Shown here: positions 33,302-41,590 of the stretch, in pieces
How the letters are laid out: each line of letters opens with the position of its first letter
Numbering within the stretch: position 1 is the first letter of the stretch
Assembly (NCBI RefSeq): GCF_014641075.1
Contig: NZ_BMHP01000003.1
Coordinates: 1-64,000 of the forward strand
DNA from: Paenibacillus nasutitermitis
Lineage (GTDB): Bacteria > Bacillota > Bacilli > Paenibacillales > Paenibacillaceae
DNA: 64,000 bases
Reading direction: 5' to 3'
Notes under the pieces: generated by a model
The model's input: the letters and a program-made list of their open reading frames with translations, nothing else
The model's database searches: none
What the model was told of the DNA's origin: nothing
Program-made: the position numbers and the translations under genes

Positions 33302-35206
33302 TTAATCCGGCAGCTGTTTCATAATAGCAGCGAACATGGCCGCCGCTGTTCCGCTTCCGGCCGTCATATAATTGTCCCTACCGCTGGTATCGAAACCCAT
33401 CCAAACGGCAGCCGTCAGCTGCGAGGTATAGCCGGCAAACCATAAATCACGGTTGGCGTTGGCAGGTACCCCCTTAACGTCCAGTTGTGTGGTGCCGGTC
33501 TTCCCGGCTACCCATTGCCCGAGCTTTGCCTTTCGTCCGGTTCCCTGCTCTACCGTACCCTTCAATAACCCGGTCATGTCCGCGGCCGTCTGCCTCGTCA
33601 TGACCTGCTTGGCACGTAGCGGCCTGGCATAAATCGTCCGCCCCTGCCCGTCCTTGATGAGCCGTACGGCATGCGCTTCATTAAAGTTGCCGTTGTTGGC
33701 AAACGCGCTGAATGCCTGGGCAATGGCAAGAGGCGATACACCATCCTGAAAGCCGCCGAGTGCGGCAGCCAGATTGCGGTCATGCTCTTCAAGCCGAATG
33801 CCCAGCCCTTCGGCGAACTTCGCCGCCGCCGGAATTCCGACCTGGTTGAGCAGCCAGACCGCCGGCGCGTTTATGGATTGCTCAATCGCCTGTTTCAACG
33901 TAACGGTACCGGAATAACGGCCATTGCTGTTGGCAGGCCGATAGCTGCCGTATGCAGCCTGCTTGTCCTGCAGCGGCGTCTGCGGACGGAACTTGCCGGA
34001 TTGCAGCGCAGGCCCATATACGAGGATCGGCTTAATGACGGAACCGGGCTGACGCTTTATTTGAATGGCACGGTTCAGTCCTCCCTGTAGGTAATCCCGC
34101 CCGCCCACAAGTGCTCGTATTTCCCCCGAACCGTTATCCAACAGGACGAACGCCCCTTGGACTTTTTGCGTGGCTCCGTCCTCGGGAAAAAGACTGTCCT
34201 GGCGAAAAGCGGCTTCGGCGGCCTGCTGAGCCCTTGTGTCCAAGCCCGTTACGATCGTGTACCCTCCTGTAAGGAGCTGCTCCCTGCCCAGTCCCGTTAC
34301 CGCCTCAGCTTCCTGAAGCACATAATCGGTATAGGATGCGGTATATGAAACCTCAGCAGCCGGAGGCGCCGGGGGCACAAATTCCACAGCCTTGGCCTCC
34401 AGCATTTGAGCTTTGCTGATATATCCCTGCTCCCGCATAAGGGTAAGCACTACCGCGCGCCGCTCCTTGTTCCGTTTGGCGTTATCGACCGGGTTGTATA
34501 TGGAAGGGCCCTTGGGAATGGCAGCCAAGGAAGCGATCTGCCAGAGCTTCAGCTTCCTCAGGTCAGTAATGCCAAAATACCGCTCCGCCGCCGCTTTCAC
34601 CCCGTACTGCTGACGGCCCATATAAACATGATTCAAATAGAGCGTCAATAGCTGGGGTTTGCTGTAATTGTTCTCCATCGCACGGGCGAGTCCCGTTTCG
34701 AGGAACTTGCGCGAGAGGGTCTGGTCATTGCTCAGAAATACCGAACGGGCCAGCTGCTGCGTCAAGGTGCTGCCGCCCTGCGTTATTTTCCCCGCCGCAA
34801 GGTTGGTTTGTGCCGCCCTGGCTACCCCGATCCAATCGATGCCGGAATGGTTGTAGAATCTGTGGTCCTCAGTCGCGAGGAACGCCTGCTGCAGAAGCAG
34901 CGGAATTTCCTCTTGCGCGGCAGCCCGGCGATTGCCGAATGCGGACGAGGTGAGCTTCTTGATCTGCACGCCATTCCGGTCTGTAATCACACTGGTAGTC
35001 ATCAACTGCAATCGTTCCGACTGACTCCGGAGCATATAATCGCCAGTCATTAGCATAGCCAAATAAGCAAACAGCAAGAAAACAATCCCGACAACACAAA
35101 GATCAAACGAAAAATAGCCCCACTGCCGCCCGGAGAATACCCGGAAGTGCTGCTTAAGCTTCATTTTCCGCAGTCCTGATTCCAGCCTCCGCATCATCAA
35201 TTCCAT
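33302..35206 (-). CDS. Class A penicillin-binding protein (transglycosylase/transpeptidase)
   Basis: A 634-residue bifunctional peptidoglycan synthase with one N-terminal membrane helix (residues about 33-53). The GT51 domain has ATEDHRFYNHSG (catalytic Glu113), GGSTLTQQLAR and RKFLETGLARAME. The transpeptidase domain has S389-V-I-K392, S444-I-N446 and K569-T-G-T. All catalytic residues are present. The start lies 3 nt after the stop of the small membrane-protein gene upstream, so the two are coupled. The remains of a VanS/VanR-like sensor system lie just upstream, suggesting the PBP was once under its control. Confidence 0.9.
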   Translation of the reverse strand: MELMMRRLESGLRKMKLKQHFRVFSGRQWGYFSFDLCVVGIVFLLFAYLAMLMTGDYMLRSQSERLQLMTTSVITDRNGVQIKKLTSSAFGNRRAAAQEEIPLLLQQAFLATEDHRFYNHSGIDWIGVARAAQTNLAAGKITQGGSTLTQQLARSVFLSNDQTLSRKFLETGLARAMENNYSKPQLLTLYLNHVYMGRQQYGVKAAAERYFGITDLRKLKLWQIASLAAIPKGPSIYNPVDNAKRNKERRAVVLTLMREQGYISKAQMLEAKAVEFVPPAPPAAEVSYTASYTDYVLQEAEAVTGLGREQLLTGGYTIVTGLDTRAQQAAEAAFRQDSLFPEDGATQKVQGAFVLLDNGSGEIRALVGGRDYLQGGLNRAIQIKRQPGSVIKPILVYGPALQSGKFRPQTPLQDKQAAYGSYRPANSNGRYSGTVTLKQAIEQSINAPAVWLLNQVGIPAAAKFAEGLGIRLEEHDRNLAAALGGFQDGVSPLAIAQAFSAFANNGNFNEAHAVRLIKDGQGRTIYARPLRAKQVMTRQTAADMTGLLKGTVEQGTGRKAKLGQWVAGKTGTTQLDVKGVPANANRDLWFAGYTSQLTAAVWMGFDTSGRDNYMTAGSGTAAAMFAAIMKQLPD

Positions 35207-35209
35207 CCG

Positions 35210-35602
35210 TTAATGCAGCCCCTTAAAAGAATGCACATAAACGGCAGGAATGTCGCTCTGCTCATCTTCTTCAGCTTCATCATTTGCGGCTTCCACCATA
35301 AGCGCCGCCTCCGCATGTTCCCGGCAAAGCTCCTCAAGATCGGAACGGATTTTACCTGAGCGCCAAAAGAAGATAGCAAGAAATAAAGCACTGCCTGTCA
35401 GCATTGCCGCCGGGAGCTTGCCAATATGATTGATGATCCAGTTGATAAGCTTCACATAGGAGCTGTCCGCCGTATGCAGCCCGGCTCTGTATAGAAATGC
35501 CGTTATTCGGTAACCCGCATAAAGCAGCACAACGCTCATTAAAGCGCTGGCTGTCCCCACATACAAAAATTTGATCCGGACCTTTCTGAAAATCGACTCC
35601 AT
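35210..35602 (-). CDS. Two-helix membrane protein, probable truncated VanS-like sensor
   Basis: A 130-residue protein with two transmembrane segments (FLYVGTASALMSVVLLYAGY and LPAAMLTGSALFLAIFFW) around a short outside loop. An acidic tail (ANDEAEEDEQSD) follows. The layout and sequence resemble the N-terminal sensor part of VanS-type kinases, but the HAMP, HisKA and ATPase parts are absent. It stays open and is translationally coupled to the PBP gene, so it may be retained as a small membrane partner. Assignment as a truncation is inference supported by the response-regulator remnant upstream. Confidence 0.55.
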   Translation of the reverse strand: MESIFRKVRIKFLYVGTASALMSVVLLYAGYRITAFLYRAGLHTADSSYVKLINWIINHIGKLPAAMLTGSALFLAIFFWRSGKIRSDLEELCREHAEAALMVEAANDEAEEDEQSDIPAVYVHSFKGLH

Positions 35603-35715
35603 AGGTTCACCGCCTCCAAAACAAGCTTCTTGGAAACAGTTTACTGGAGCGATCTTAAGCTTTCCGGTAAGCAGTTCTTAATTATTCCTTAACGCATATT
35701 ACATGCGCGTCGAGT

Positions 35716-35835
35716 CTATAGGTTGAAACGGTATCCCACGCCCCAATGGTCTCGATATACTGTGGATTGGAGGGATCCGCTTCAATTTTTTCCCGCAACT
35801 TGCTGATGTACATAACAATGATGTGTAAACCTTCG
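35716..35835 (-). pseudogene. Remnant of an OmpR/VanR-type response regulator (C-terminal winged helix)
   Basis: On the minus strand one frame reads MYISKLREKIEADPSNPQYIETI, matching the end of the OmpR DNA-binding domain. A single-base frame change then gives GVGYRFNL and a stop at 35716, the normal family ending. Upstream the frame runs into stops and the receiver domain is missing. The pieces lie in the expected order, regulator then sensor remnant, ahead of the PBP gene. Confidence 0.75.
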
Positions 35836-35846
35836 CTAAATCATTT

Positions 35847-35917
35847 CTAAAAAAAGTATAAACGTCGGCCGGACCGGGTGAGCAGTGAAACGCTATCCGT
35901 ATTTATACTTTTTTTAG
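35847..35917. repeat. 71-bp element with perfect 16-bp terminal inverted repeats
   Basis: CTAAAAAAAGTATAAA at the left and its exact complement at the right enclose 39 nt that is much more GC-rich. It sits exactly where the response-regulator remnant breaks off. It could be a terminator-like hairpin or the footprint of a small mobile element; the sequence alone does not decide. Confidence 0.55.
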
Positions 35918-35992
35918 ATTTCATTTAGAGTCCCTTTAGACACGCAGACTATCATTAAGATCGAACGGCAGGCGCCGTTTAGAAAGCAGGAG

Positions 35993-36508
35993 GTGAAGAA
36001 TATAAGTAAAATCAGCTTAACCCAGAGAAGATGGCTGCTAACGGCTCATCTCCTGTTTTCCGCGATTATGTTCGGAGGGGCGATTACGTTTCTGATTCTA
36101 AGTATTACCGCGGCTACCACAACCGACGAAGGCGTGCTCAAAGCCTGTTATTCGGGTATGCATGTGCTGGCAAAGACATCGGTCCGGGCTTCGGCGATCG
36201 GCGCATTGGTCACGGGAATTCTGCTTTCCGTGCTGACCCGCTGGGGACTGTTTACCTATTACTGGATTATTGCCAAAGAAGGACTAATGATTATTGCCAT
36301 TCTTTTAGGACCTATCGGTATGGAAGCCTTAACATTGAAGGCAGTTGCGCTGACGGCGGCGGAAGGGCTGAACGTTTCTTACGATCCGGCATTCACCGTG
36401 AACAGCGGACAGCTTTGGATGGGCATTATCATCCAAATTTTATCGATTGGCGGCATGTTCGTCCTTTCGGTATTTAAGCCGTGGGGCTCGCGAATAAAAA
36501 CTGTTTAA
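35993..36508 (+). CDS. Small four-helix membrane protein (DUF2269-like)
   Basis: About 171 residues with four hydrophobic helices (LLTAHLLFSAIMFGGAITFL, SAIGALVTGILLSVLTRW, YYWIIAKEGLMIIAILLG, WMGIIIQILSIGGMFVLSVF). The RWLLTAHLLFSAIMFGG start resembles DUF2269 proteins, of unknown function. Start choice is unclear. GTG 35993 overlaps the strong site GGAGGTGA (35989-35996), and the codon at proper spacing is ATA at 36002. It is followed by another four-helix gene, and the pair ends at a terminator at 37044-37083. Confidence 0.7.
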   Translation: MKNISKISLTQRRWLLTAHLLFSAIMFGGAITFLILSITAATTTDEGVLKACYSGMHVLAKTSVRASAIGALVTGILLSVLTRWGLFTYYWIIAKEGLMIIAILLGPIGMEALTLKAVALTAAEGLNVSYDPAFTVNSGQLWMGIIIQILSIGGMFVLSVFKPWGSRIKTV

Positions 36509-36541
36509 CAGGATTTCGAGAAATGGAGAGGAGATCCCATC

Positions 36542-36946
36542 ATGGAACTTAACGTGCGCATCCGATCGGTGCGATTTACTTACGGACTGCTGGCGGCTCT
36601 ATACGTCCTATGCGTCATTCTCCAGGTGTATTTTGCCGGGTTGGGTGTTTTTGTGGACAGCGCAGATTTGGAGCTGCATCGCGTATTCGCGAACTATTTT
36701 GAATTCGGGGCCATCATTATGTTTCTGCTATCGTTTTTTGGGAGCATCCGCGGCGGACTCCGGTGGCTGACGCTCGGGTTGTTTGCCCTTACCTCCTTGC
36801 AGCATATGACGATTCAGACGTTCACGGGAGTTCTCCCCGCGCTTCATACGGTGGACGCGCTGCTGTTATTCTGGATTTCGGGATATTTGTTGAGGAAGTC
36901 CTGGTCATGGCTGCTTCTTCGGAGAAACGGCGAGGTCCAAGGCTAG
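36542..36946 (+). CDS. Small four-helix membrane protein (DUF6220-like)
   Basis: A 134-residue integral membrane protein. The pattern LCVILQVYFAGLGVF, then H-x-x-F in ELHRVFANYFEFGAII, then a late LHTVDALLLFWISGYL matches DUF6220, a family without known function. AGAGGAGA lies 7 nt before the ATG. It forms a two-gene unit with the membrane gene 33 nt upstream; both being small membrane proteins suggests a joint complex. Confidence 0.7.
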   Translation: MELNVRIRSVRFTYGLLAALYVLCVILQVYFAGLGVFVDSADLELHRVFANYFEFGAIIMFLLSFFGSIRGGLRWLTLGLFALTSLQHMTIQTFTGVLPALHTVDALLLFWISGYLLRKSWSWLLLRRNGEVQG

Positions 36947-37043
36947 AAGGATATTCGGCTGACTGCCATACATGCTGCCCCGCCGTGCGCTGGGAGCTGT
37001 GCAACGGCGTCAGAGTACCAATTGCGTGTTCCCGGGGAAACGC

Positions 37044-37083
37044 AACCAGTCCAACATGGGAAACGTGTAGGACTGGTTTTTTT
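37044..37083 (+). terminator. Rho-independent terminator of the small membrane-protein pair
   Basis: AACCAGTCC and GGACTGGTT form a perfect 9-bp stem with a 17-nt loop, followed by seven T residues on the plus strand. Confidence 0.8.
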
Positions 37084-37099
37084 CTGCCTGTGTTGCCGG

Positions 37100-37997
37100 T
37101 TAGCAATCCGTACGGAAGCTGTCGATAAAATAACGGGCGCTTTTTGATAAATAACGGTCCTTCAGCCAAACAACGCCCACATCGGACTGAAAATCCGCAT
37201 CCCGGATTTCCAGCATCTTCACGACGTTATTCGGAAAGGAAGACAAAACTGATTTTGGAAAAAAAGTAGCGCCGATCCCCTCCGCAATAAGCGACATAAT
37301 AATGGCCACGCTGGAGCATTCGCAAATAATATTCGGCTCAAAGCCGTGGCTGAGGCATTCTCTCACAACCTGCTCGTGCATCCACGTGGTATGCTCCGTT
37401 TTTAAGGTGAGCAGAGGAAAACCGGCTATATCCTTCATCAGAATGCTGTCGAGATGGGAATAGTCCGTCCATGAACGGGGAATCACCACAACGAACGGGT
37501 CCGATGGCAGCGAAAGAACAGCGTAGCGCCTGGAATCGTTTAATGCTTCGAAAGGCAGACGGGCGATGACCAGCTCTATTTTTCGTTTCTCCAGCTGCTC
37601 CCCCATATACACATGGTCGCCTTCCTCGATTTTGTAAGTCACCTGCGGATACCTCTCCCGGAACGACTGGATACGCGGCGGCAGAATGGATATGCAGGAT
37701 ACAACCGAGCCGATGGAAAGAAGTCCCCTCACTCCTTCCTCGGTTTCTTTCACTTCCTTGAGCGTTTCTTCAAATTGATTGAGCAGCAGTGCTCCTCTTT
37801 CCTGCAGCAGTTTGCCGGCTTCGGTCAGCTTCAAGCGTTTGCCGCTTCGGTCGAACAGCCTTACTCCCAATTCCTCCTCGACCAGCTTCAATTGGCGGCT
37901 GAGCGGCGGGCTGTTCCATATTCAGCTGCTTCGCGGCTGCCGTAACCTGGCCCTCCCTGGCAATCGCCATAAAATACTTTAACTGACGGATATCCAC
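37100..37997 (-). pseudogene. LysR family regulator disrupted by one-base frameshift
   Basis: The N-terminus (MDIRQLKYFMAIAREGQ...AAAKQLNMEQP, 37997 to about 37908) is the LysR helix-turn-helix. The next part lies in another frame (PLSRQLKLVEEELGVRLFDR onward) and runs intact to 37100. Deleting one C from the CCC run at 37908-37910 (GGG on the plus strand) restores the family sequence QPPLSRQLKLVEE. Intact length would be about 298 residues, normal for LysR. It is either a recent inactivating mutation or a sequencing error. It is divergent from the aminotransferase gene, with an ATACC-N5-GGTAT box between them. Confidence 0.85.
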
Positions 37998-38012
37998 ACC
38001 CTCACCCCTTCT

Positions 38013-38027
38013 ATACCGAAAAGGTAT
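38013..38027. promoter_or_regulatory. LysR-type binding box
   Basis: ATACC-N5-GGTAT is a symmetric T-N11-A motif in the intergenic region between the lysR gene and the divergent aminotransferase gene, the classic place for LysR control of both. Confidence 0.55.
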
Positions 38028-38121
38028 GATACATCGATAAAATAGATATTTTTAATATATAATAGGTAATGATAGCATTCTATTAGGATTATTGCTCGTT
38101 AACGGCCAAGGAGAGATGAAG

Positions 38122-39225
38122 ATGACGATTCGCCCTATTGAGATTCAGCGCACAACTGCGAAGAAGCAAAAACCGGATCAGCAGCAGCTGGGATTCGGTC
38201 TCCATTTTACCGATCATATGTTTATAATGGACTATTCTTTAACTAACGGCTGGCATCAGCCCCGGATCGTGCCCTACCAGCCGATTTCCATGGACCCCGC
38301 TGCCAAGGTGCTCCATTACGGGCAGACAATATTCGAAGGACTTAAAGCTTATAAAACATCTGACGGACGAATTCTGCTGTTCAGACCGGAGAAAAATCTG
38401 CATCGTTTAAATAACTCGGGACGGCGTCTGGGTATTCCCCCGCTTGACGAGGAAGCCGCGCTTGACGCGCTACAGCAGCTGGTTGCCGTTGATGCGGACT
38501 GGATTCCTTCGGAACCCGGGACCTCCCTCTATATCCGCCCATTTGTAATCGCTACACAACCTGCACTGGGTGTGGACCCTTCCGCACATTACCAGTTCAT
38601 CATTATTTTGTCCCCTGTCGGCTCCTATTACCCAGAGGGTGTAAATCCAGTCAAAATATACGTGGAATCCCACTATGTCCGCGCCGTGAAAGGCGGGCTG
38701 GGCGAAGCGAAGACAGCCGGCAATTACGCATCCGGGTTGAAAGCCCAGGAAGCTGCCAAAGAAAAAGGCTATTCACAGGTCCTATGGCTCGATGGCGTTC
38801 ATCGCACCTATATCGAAGAGGTCGGCAGCATGAATGTTTTTTTCAAAATGGACGGGACGGTATATACGCCAGCATTAAATGGAAGTATTCTGGACGGCAT
38901 TACCCGCGGTTCCATTATCCAGCTTTTGCAAAAATGGGGCATCCCCGTGGTGGAGAAAACAATCTCGATCGAGGAAATCTACGAAGCCGGCAGAAAAGGA
39001 ACGCTGGAGGAAGCTTTCGGTACAGGAACGGCAGCTGTTATTTCACCGATAGGCGAGTTGAACTGGCAGGATAACAAGCTCGTGATTCATGAGGGTCGGA
39101 CCGGCGAACTTTCGGCCAAGCTGTACGATACGCTAACCGGCATTCAAAGCGGAAAGGTCGAAGATCCGTTTCAATGGATGGTTGAGGTTGAAACCCGCAA
39201 ACTCGATTCTTCGCCGCTTGTATAG
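38122..39225 (+). CDS. ilvE: Branched-chain amino acid aminotransferase
   Basis: About 367 residues, fold-type IV PLP enzyme of the long BCAT subgroup. Visible signatures are HYGQTIFEGLKAYK, the PLP-lysine region GEAKTAGNYASGLKAQ, and LWLDGVHRTYIEEVGSMN. It transfers the amino group between Leu/Ile/Val and 2-oxoglutarate in biosynthesis or breakdown of these amino acids. AAGGAGAG lies 6 nt before ATG 38122; in-frame starts at 38092 and 38116 are poorly placed. It is monocistronic, with a terminator at 39262-39292, and presumably a target of the divergent LysR gene. Confidence 0.92.
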   Translation: MTIRPIEIQRTTAKKQKPDQQQLGFGLHFTDHMFIMDYSLTNGWHQPRIVPYQPISMDPAAKVLHYGQTIFEGLKAYKTSDGRILLFRPEKNLHRLNNSGRRLGIPPLDEEAALDALQQLVAVDADWIPSEPGTSLYIRPFVIATQPALGVDPSAHYQFIIILSPVGSYYPEGVNPVKIYVESHYVRAVKGGLGEAKTAGNYASGLKAQEAAKEKGYSQVLWLDGVHRTYIEEVGSMNVFFKMDGTVYTPALNGSILDGITRGSIIQLLQKWGIPVVEKTISIEEIYEAGRKGTLEEAFGTGTAAVISPIGELNWQDNKLVIHEGRTGELSAKLYDTLTGIQSGKVEDPFQWMVEVETRKLDSSPLV

Positions 39226-39261
39226 GTGATACTTCCATTGTGAAAATTGAATAGGTAATAG

Positions 39262-39292
39262 ATAGACACTTCAAATTGAGGTGTCTATTTTT
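39262..39292 (+). terminator. Rho-independent terminator after aminotransferase gene
   Basis: ATAGACAC and GTGTCTAT pair across an 11-nt loop and are followed by a T run on the plus strand, 36 nt after the stop codon. Confidence 0.75.
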
Positions 39293-39365
39293 GTGTCCAC
39301 AACATCTATGGATATATAAATATTGTCTGAAAACAATCGTAGTAATCGTTTTAATCAGCTTTTTT

Positions 39366-39707
39366 TTAGACAGACAATTCCTGTAGAGTTTGCCTTATCT
39401 CCACTCCCCAAGAACATAAACTTTCTAAAATAGGTATAAAGCTAATACCTTTATCTGATAAAGAGTATTCAACTTTTGGTGGTACTTGATGATATTCTTT
39501 TCGAATAATCATGCCATCTTTCTCTAACTCTTTTAATTGAGAACTCAACATTTTATGAGTAATATTTGAAATATTCTTTTTCAATTCTCCATATCGAAGG
39601 GTTGGGTCACAAGCAAGTTCATATATAATTTTTGTTTTCCATTTCCCACCAACTATTGAAAGTGCTAATTCAAATGGCGGGTATGTACTTCTGCATAATG
39701 TATCCAT
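39366..39707 (-). CDS. HxlR family transcriptional regulator
   Basis: A 113-residue winged-helix protein. Typical features are C5 near the start, PFELALSIVGGKWKTKIIYEL, LRYGELKKNI, MLSSQLKELEKDGMI and PPKVEYSLSDKG. HxlR proteins often sense aldehydes or oxidants through the N-terminal Cys. The gene is AT-rich compared with its neighbours, suggesting transfer. AAGGAGAG lies before the ATG within a 52-nt segment that is repeated upstream of the alpha/beta hydrolase gene, so it may control that gene too. Confidence 0.88.
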   Translation of the reverse strand: MDTLCRSTYPPFELALSIVGGKWKTKIIYELACDPTLRYGELKKNISNITHKMLSSQLKELEKDGMIIRKEYHQVPPKVEYSLSDKGISFIPILESLCSWGVEIRQTLQELSV

Positions 39708-39710
39708 ATG

Positions 39711-39762
39711 TCTTTACTCTCCTTTTAGTGAGTATCTTACTAAAAAGTGCATACTAACATTT
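39711..39762. repeat. 52-nt control-region repeat, copy 1
   Basis: This segment holds the ribosome binding site and probable promoter-operator of the hxlR gene, including the near-palindrome TTAGTGAGTATCTTACTAA. It is 47/52 identical to copy 2 at 40051-40102, in the same orientation. Confidence 0.8.
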
Positions 39763-39769
39763 CGGTTGA

Positions 39770-39958
39770 GTAGATGTTGCTATGTCCATCAGTACAACGT
39801 CTTGGAATATTGCTATTGCAGGAGGCGGACTCATAGGAGGAATCCTTTTTGATGTTACTGGCACAGGTTCTTTCCCAATAACAATTATTTTATTAATGAC
39901 TATTGCTTTGTTAATTGCGTTTTCCAATAAAAAATATGCTTTTCCATCAAGCAAATAG
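39770..39958 (+). pseudogene. C-terminal remnant of an MFS transporter
   Basis: A plus-strand frame of 62 codons encodes VAMSISTTSWNIAIAGGG, then LIGGILFDVTGTGSFP, then a hydrophobic helix and a short polar tail with a stop. This is the last one to two helices of a DHA1-type major facilitator. A stop lies directly upstream and no start codon with a ribosome binding site is present. It lies between the two copies of the 52-nt repeat, indicating a deletion after an earlier hxlR-transporter arrangement. Confidence 0.75.
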
Positions 39959-40050
39959 TCGAAATTACTTTACATTTAGGAATGAATTTAATAGATGTAC
40001 GTAAGAGATTTTTTTTTAAAAGGGGGTTTGAATAATACAGATTTTCTATC

Positions 40051-40102
40051 TCTTTACTCTCCTTTTGGTTAGTATCTCACAAAAAAGTGCGTACTAACAT
40101 TT
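40051..40102. repeat. 52-nt control-region repeat, copy 2
   Basis: 47/52 identical to copy 1 at the hxlR gene. Here the start codon position has decayed, so it is not a second hxlR start. It lies about 70 nt upstream of the alpha/beta hydrolase gene and may still act as an operator. Confidence 0.8.
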
Positions 40103-40170
40103 TAGTCTATTTGATTTTATAATCGTATTGTACCAGACAAAATCAACCCACTAAGGAGAAATTACATTCG

Positions 40171-40770
40171 ATGACAAACAAAAAAATCTACATTATCCAT
40201 GGGTTTGGGGCTACACCAGAAGATCACTGGTTCCCTTGGCTAGCTGAAAAAATCAATGAACTGCCAATTCAACAAGCTACCACCCTGCAAATGCCAAATC
40301 CAAACCAGCCTGATCCGGATCAATGGTTAGCGAAATTGGCTCAGGAAATTCCAGTCTTAGATGAAAATACTTATTTGGTCGCACATAGCTTAGGATGTAT
40401 TACGACTTTAATTTACTTAAGCCAAATCTTTCATCAGGACACAAACGTTCAAATCGGCGGGCTGTTATTAGTTTCAGGTTTCTCTACAAAGCTGCCCGAG
40501 TTGCCATTGCTGGATTCTTTTACTAAAAAAGGTGTTGACTTTCAAGCAATCAAACAATTAACCCATGGCAATATCACTGTCTTAGCTTCTGCTAATGATT
40601 CTATTGTCCCTACTGAATTAACAGACCAACTTGCACAAGAATTGGACGCGGACTATTACCGTAAAAAAGAAAATGGTCATTTTTTAGCAGAAGATGGATA
40701 TATAGAATTTCCGTTAATCTTGACGCTTTTAAAAAATTTAATCAAACAAAAGATTCACCAGGGTTCATAA
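40171..40770 (+). CDS. RBBP9/YdeN-like alpha/beta hydrolase
   Basis: A 199-residue serine hydrolase. IIHGFGATPEDHWFPWL is the oxyanion region, VAHSLGC carries the nucleophile Ser, NDSIVP the Asp and ENGHFLAEDG the His. It belongs with YdeN-type carboxylesterases of unknown substrate. AAGGAGA precedes the ATG. Base composition is AT-rich like the hxlR gene, and the shared control repeat suggests both arrived together. A terminator follows at 40790-40836. Confidence 0.88.
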   Translation: MTNKKIYIIHGFGATPEDHWFPWLAEKINELPIQQATTLQMPNPNQPDPDQWLAKLAQEIPVLDENTYLVAHSLGCITTLIYLSQIFHQDTNVQIGGLLLVSGFSTKLPELPLLDSFTKKGVDFQAIKQLTHGNITVLASANDSIVPTELTDQLAQELDADYYRKKENGHFLAEDGYIEFPLILTLLKNLIKQKIHQGS

Positions 40771-40789
40771 TAACGACGCTAAGACGTTA

Positions 40790-40836
40790 GAGCCGATAAC
40801 TTAAGGTTAACGTATCTCATTTTATCGGCTCCTTTT
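40790..40836 (+). terminator. Rho-independent terminator after hydrolase gene
   Basis: GAGCCGATAA and TTATCGGCTC form a perfect 10-bp stem, followed by CTTTTAT on the plus strand. Confidence 0.75.
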
Positions 40837-40858
40837 ATAGATATATAGTCTTTGTTTA

Positions 40859-41527
40859 TCAGAAAAAACGGCTGATTTCATCCGGCAGCAGGGCATCCTG
40901 GTCATAATAGCTGCCGCCATAACCTGAAAAATCACGCTGTACACCCAGGCCGCTTTCCAGCACATAGACCACCAGATAGTTATCGGCTTCTCCCCAGGGA
41001 ATGGAATATTCGCCCGGCTTCGCATGTTCAACAAGCTTGAAGAACAGCGGAATATCCTTGCCGCCAATTCTCTTGTGCAGCTCACCCGGAGATGTCCCCT
41101 GCTCATAATTCGAATAGATCCGGATCTCATCGACATCCTGCTGCTCCAGTGCGACAGGCGCTGTTCCGTCTTCGCGGTAGATTTTATATCCATTCAAGCC
41201 CGTTGCATCGCGGACCGCAACGATACTTCCTTCGGGATATCCTTTGATGGCAAACACTTCAGTTCCTTCAGGCAGAAAAGCAGCATCTCCGTTGCGTATT
41301 TTATAATTCGGATTATTCCTCTTTCTGGAGGTGGATAATTCAAATTTCACTTCGTTCACTTTCTTCTCTACGACGGCAGGATCGGCGACCGCCACGCCCC
41401 AATCGCCTGAATAGTTTTTTCCATCCAGCTTCAGGAAATCCGCCCAATCCACAATAACATGACCGCATGCCGTCATGACGACACCCGCCATGACCGCACA
41501 CAATAGCAGCCCAAATGTCCGCCGCAT
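40859..41527 (-). CDS. Lipoprotein of unknown function
   Basis: About 222 residues. LLLCAVMAGVVMTAC is a lipoprotein signal peptide with the lipidated Cys. The mature domain is mixed alpha/beta, with IVDWADFLKLDGKNYSG directly after the anchor and a late region DNYLVVYVLESGLG. No family recognised. ATG 41527 is preferred because AGGGGG lies 6 nt upstream; an ATG at 41548 has no ribosome binding site. It lies between the hydrolase terminator and the GapB-like gene, on the same strand as the latter. Confidence 0.7.
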   Translation of the reverse strand: MRRTFGLLLCAVMAGVVMTACGHVIVDWADFLKLDGKNYSGDWGVAVADPAVVEKKVNEVKFELSTSRKRNNPNYKIRNGDAAFLPEGTEVFAIKGYPEGSIVAVRDATGLNGYKIYREDGTAPVALEQQDVDEIRIYSNYEQGTSPGELHKRIGGKDIPLFFKLVEHAKPGEYSIPWGEADNYLVVYVLESGLGVQRDFSGYGGSYYDQDALLPDEISRFF

Positions 41528-41590
41528 CACGTACCCCCTGTTCTTCATAAGAAGACTATTGCTTAATAAACGGAACGACAGGCGAAAAAG

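Noticed and set aside
36947..37043. Possible riboswitch or small RNA before the terminator at 37044
   Set aside because: No conserved riboswitch core was recognised. It is most simply the 3' untranslated part of the membrane-protein pair.
39754..39954. Minus-strand ORF of 66 codons opposite the transporter remnant
   Set aside because: It is the antisense shadow of a plus-strand frame that clearly encodes MFS helices.
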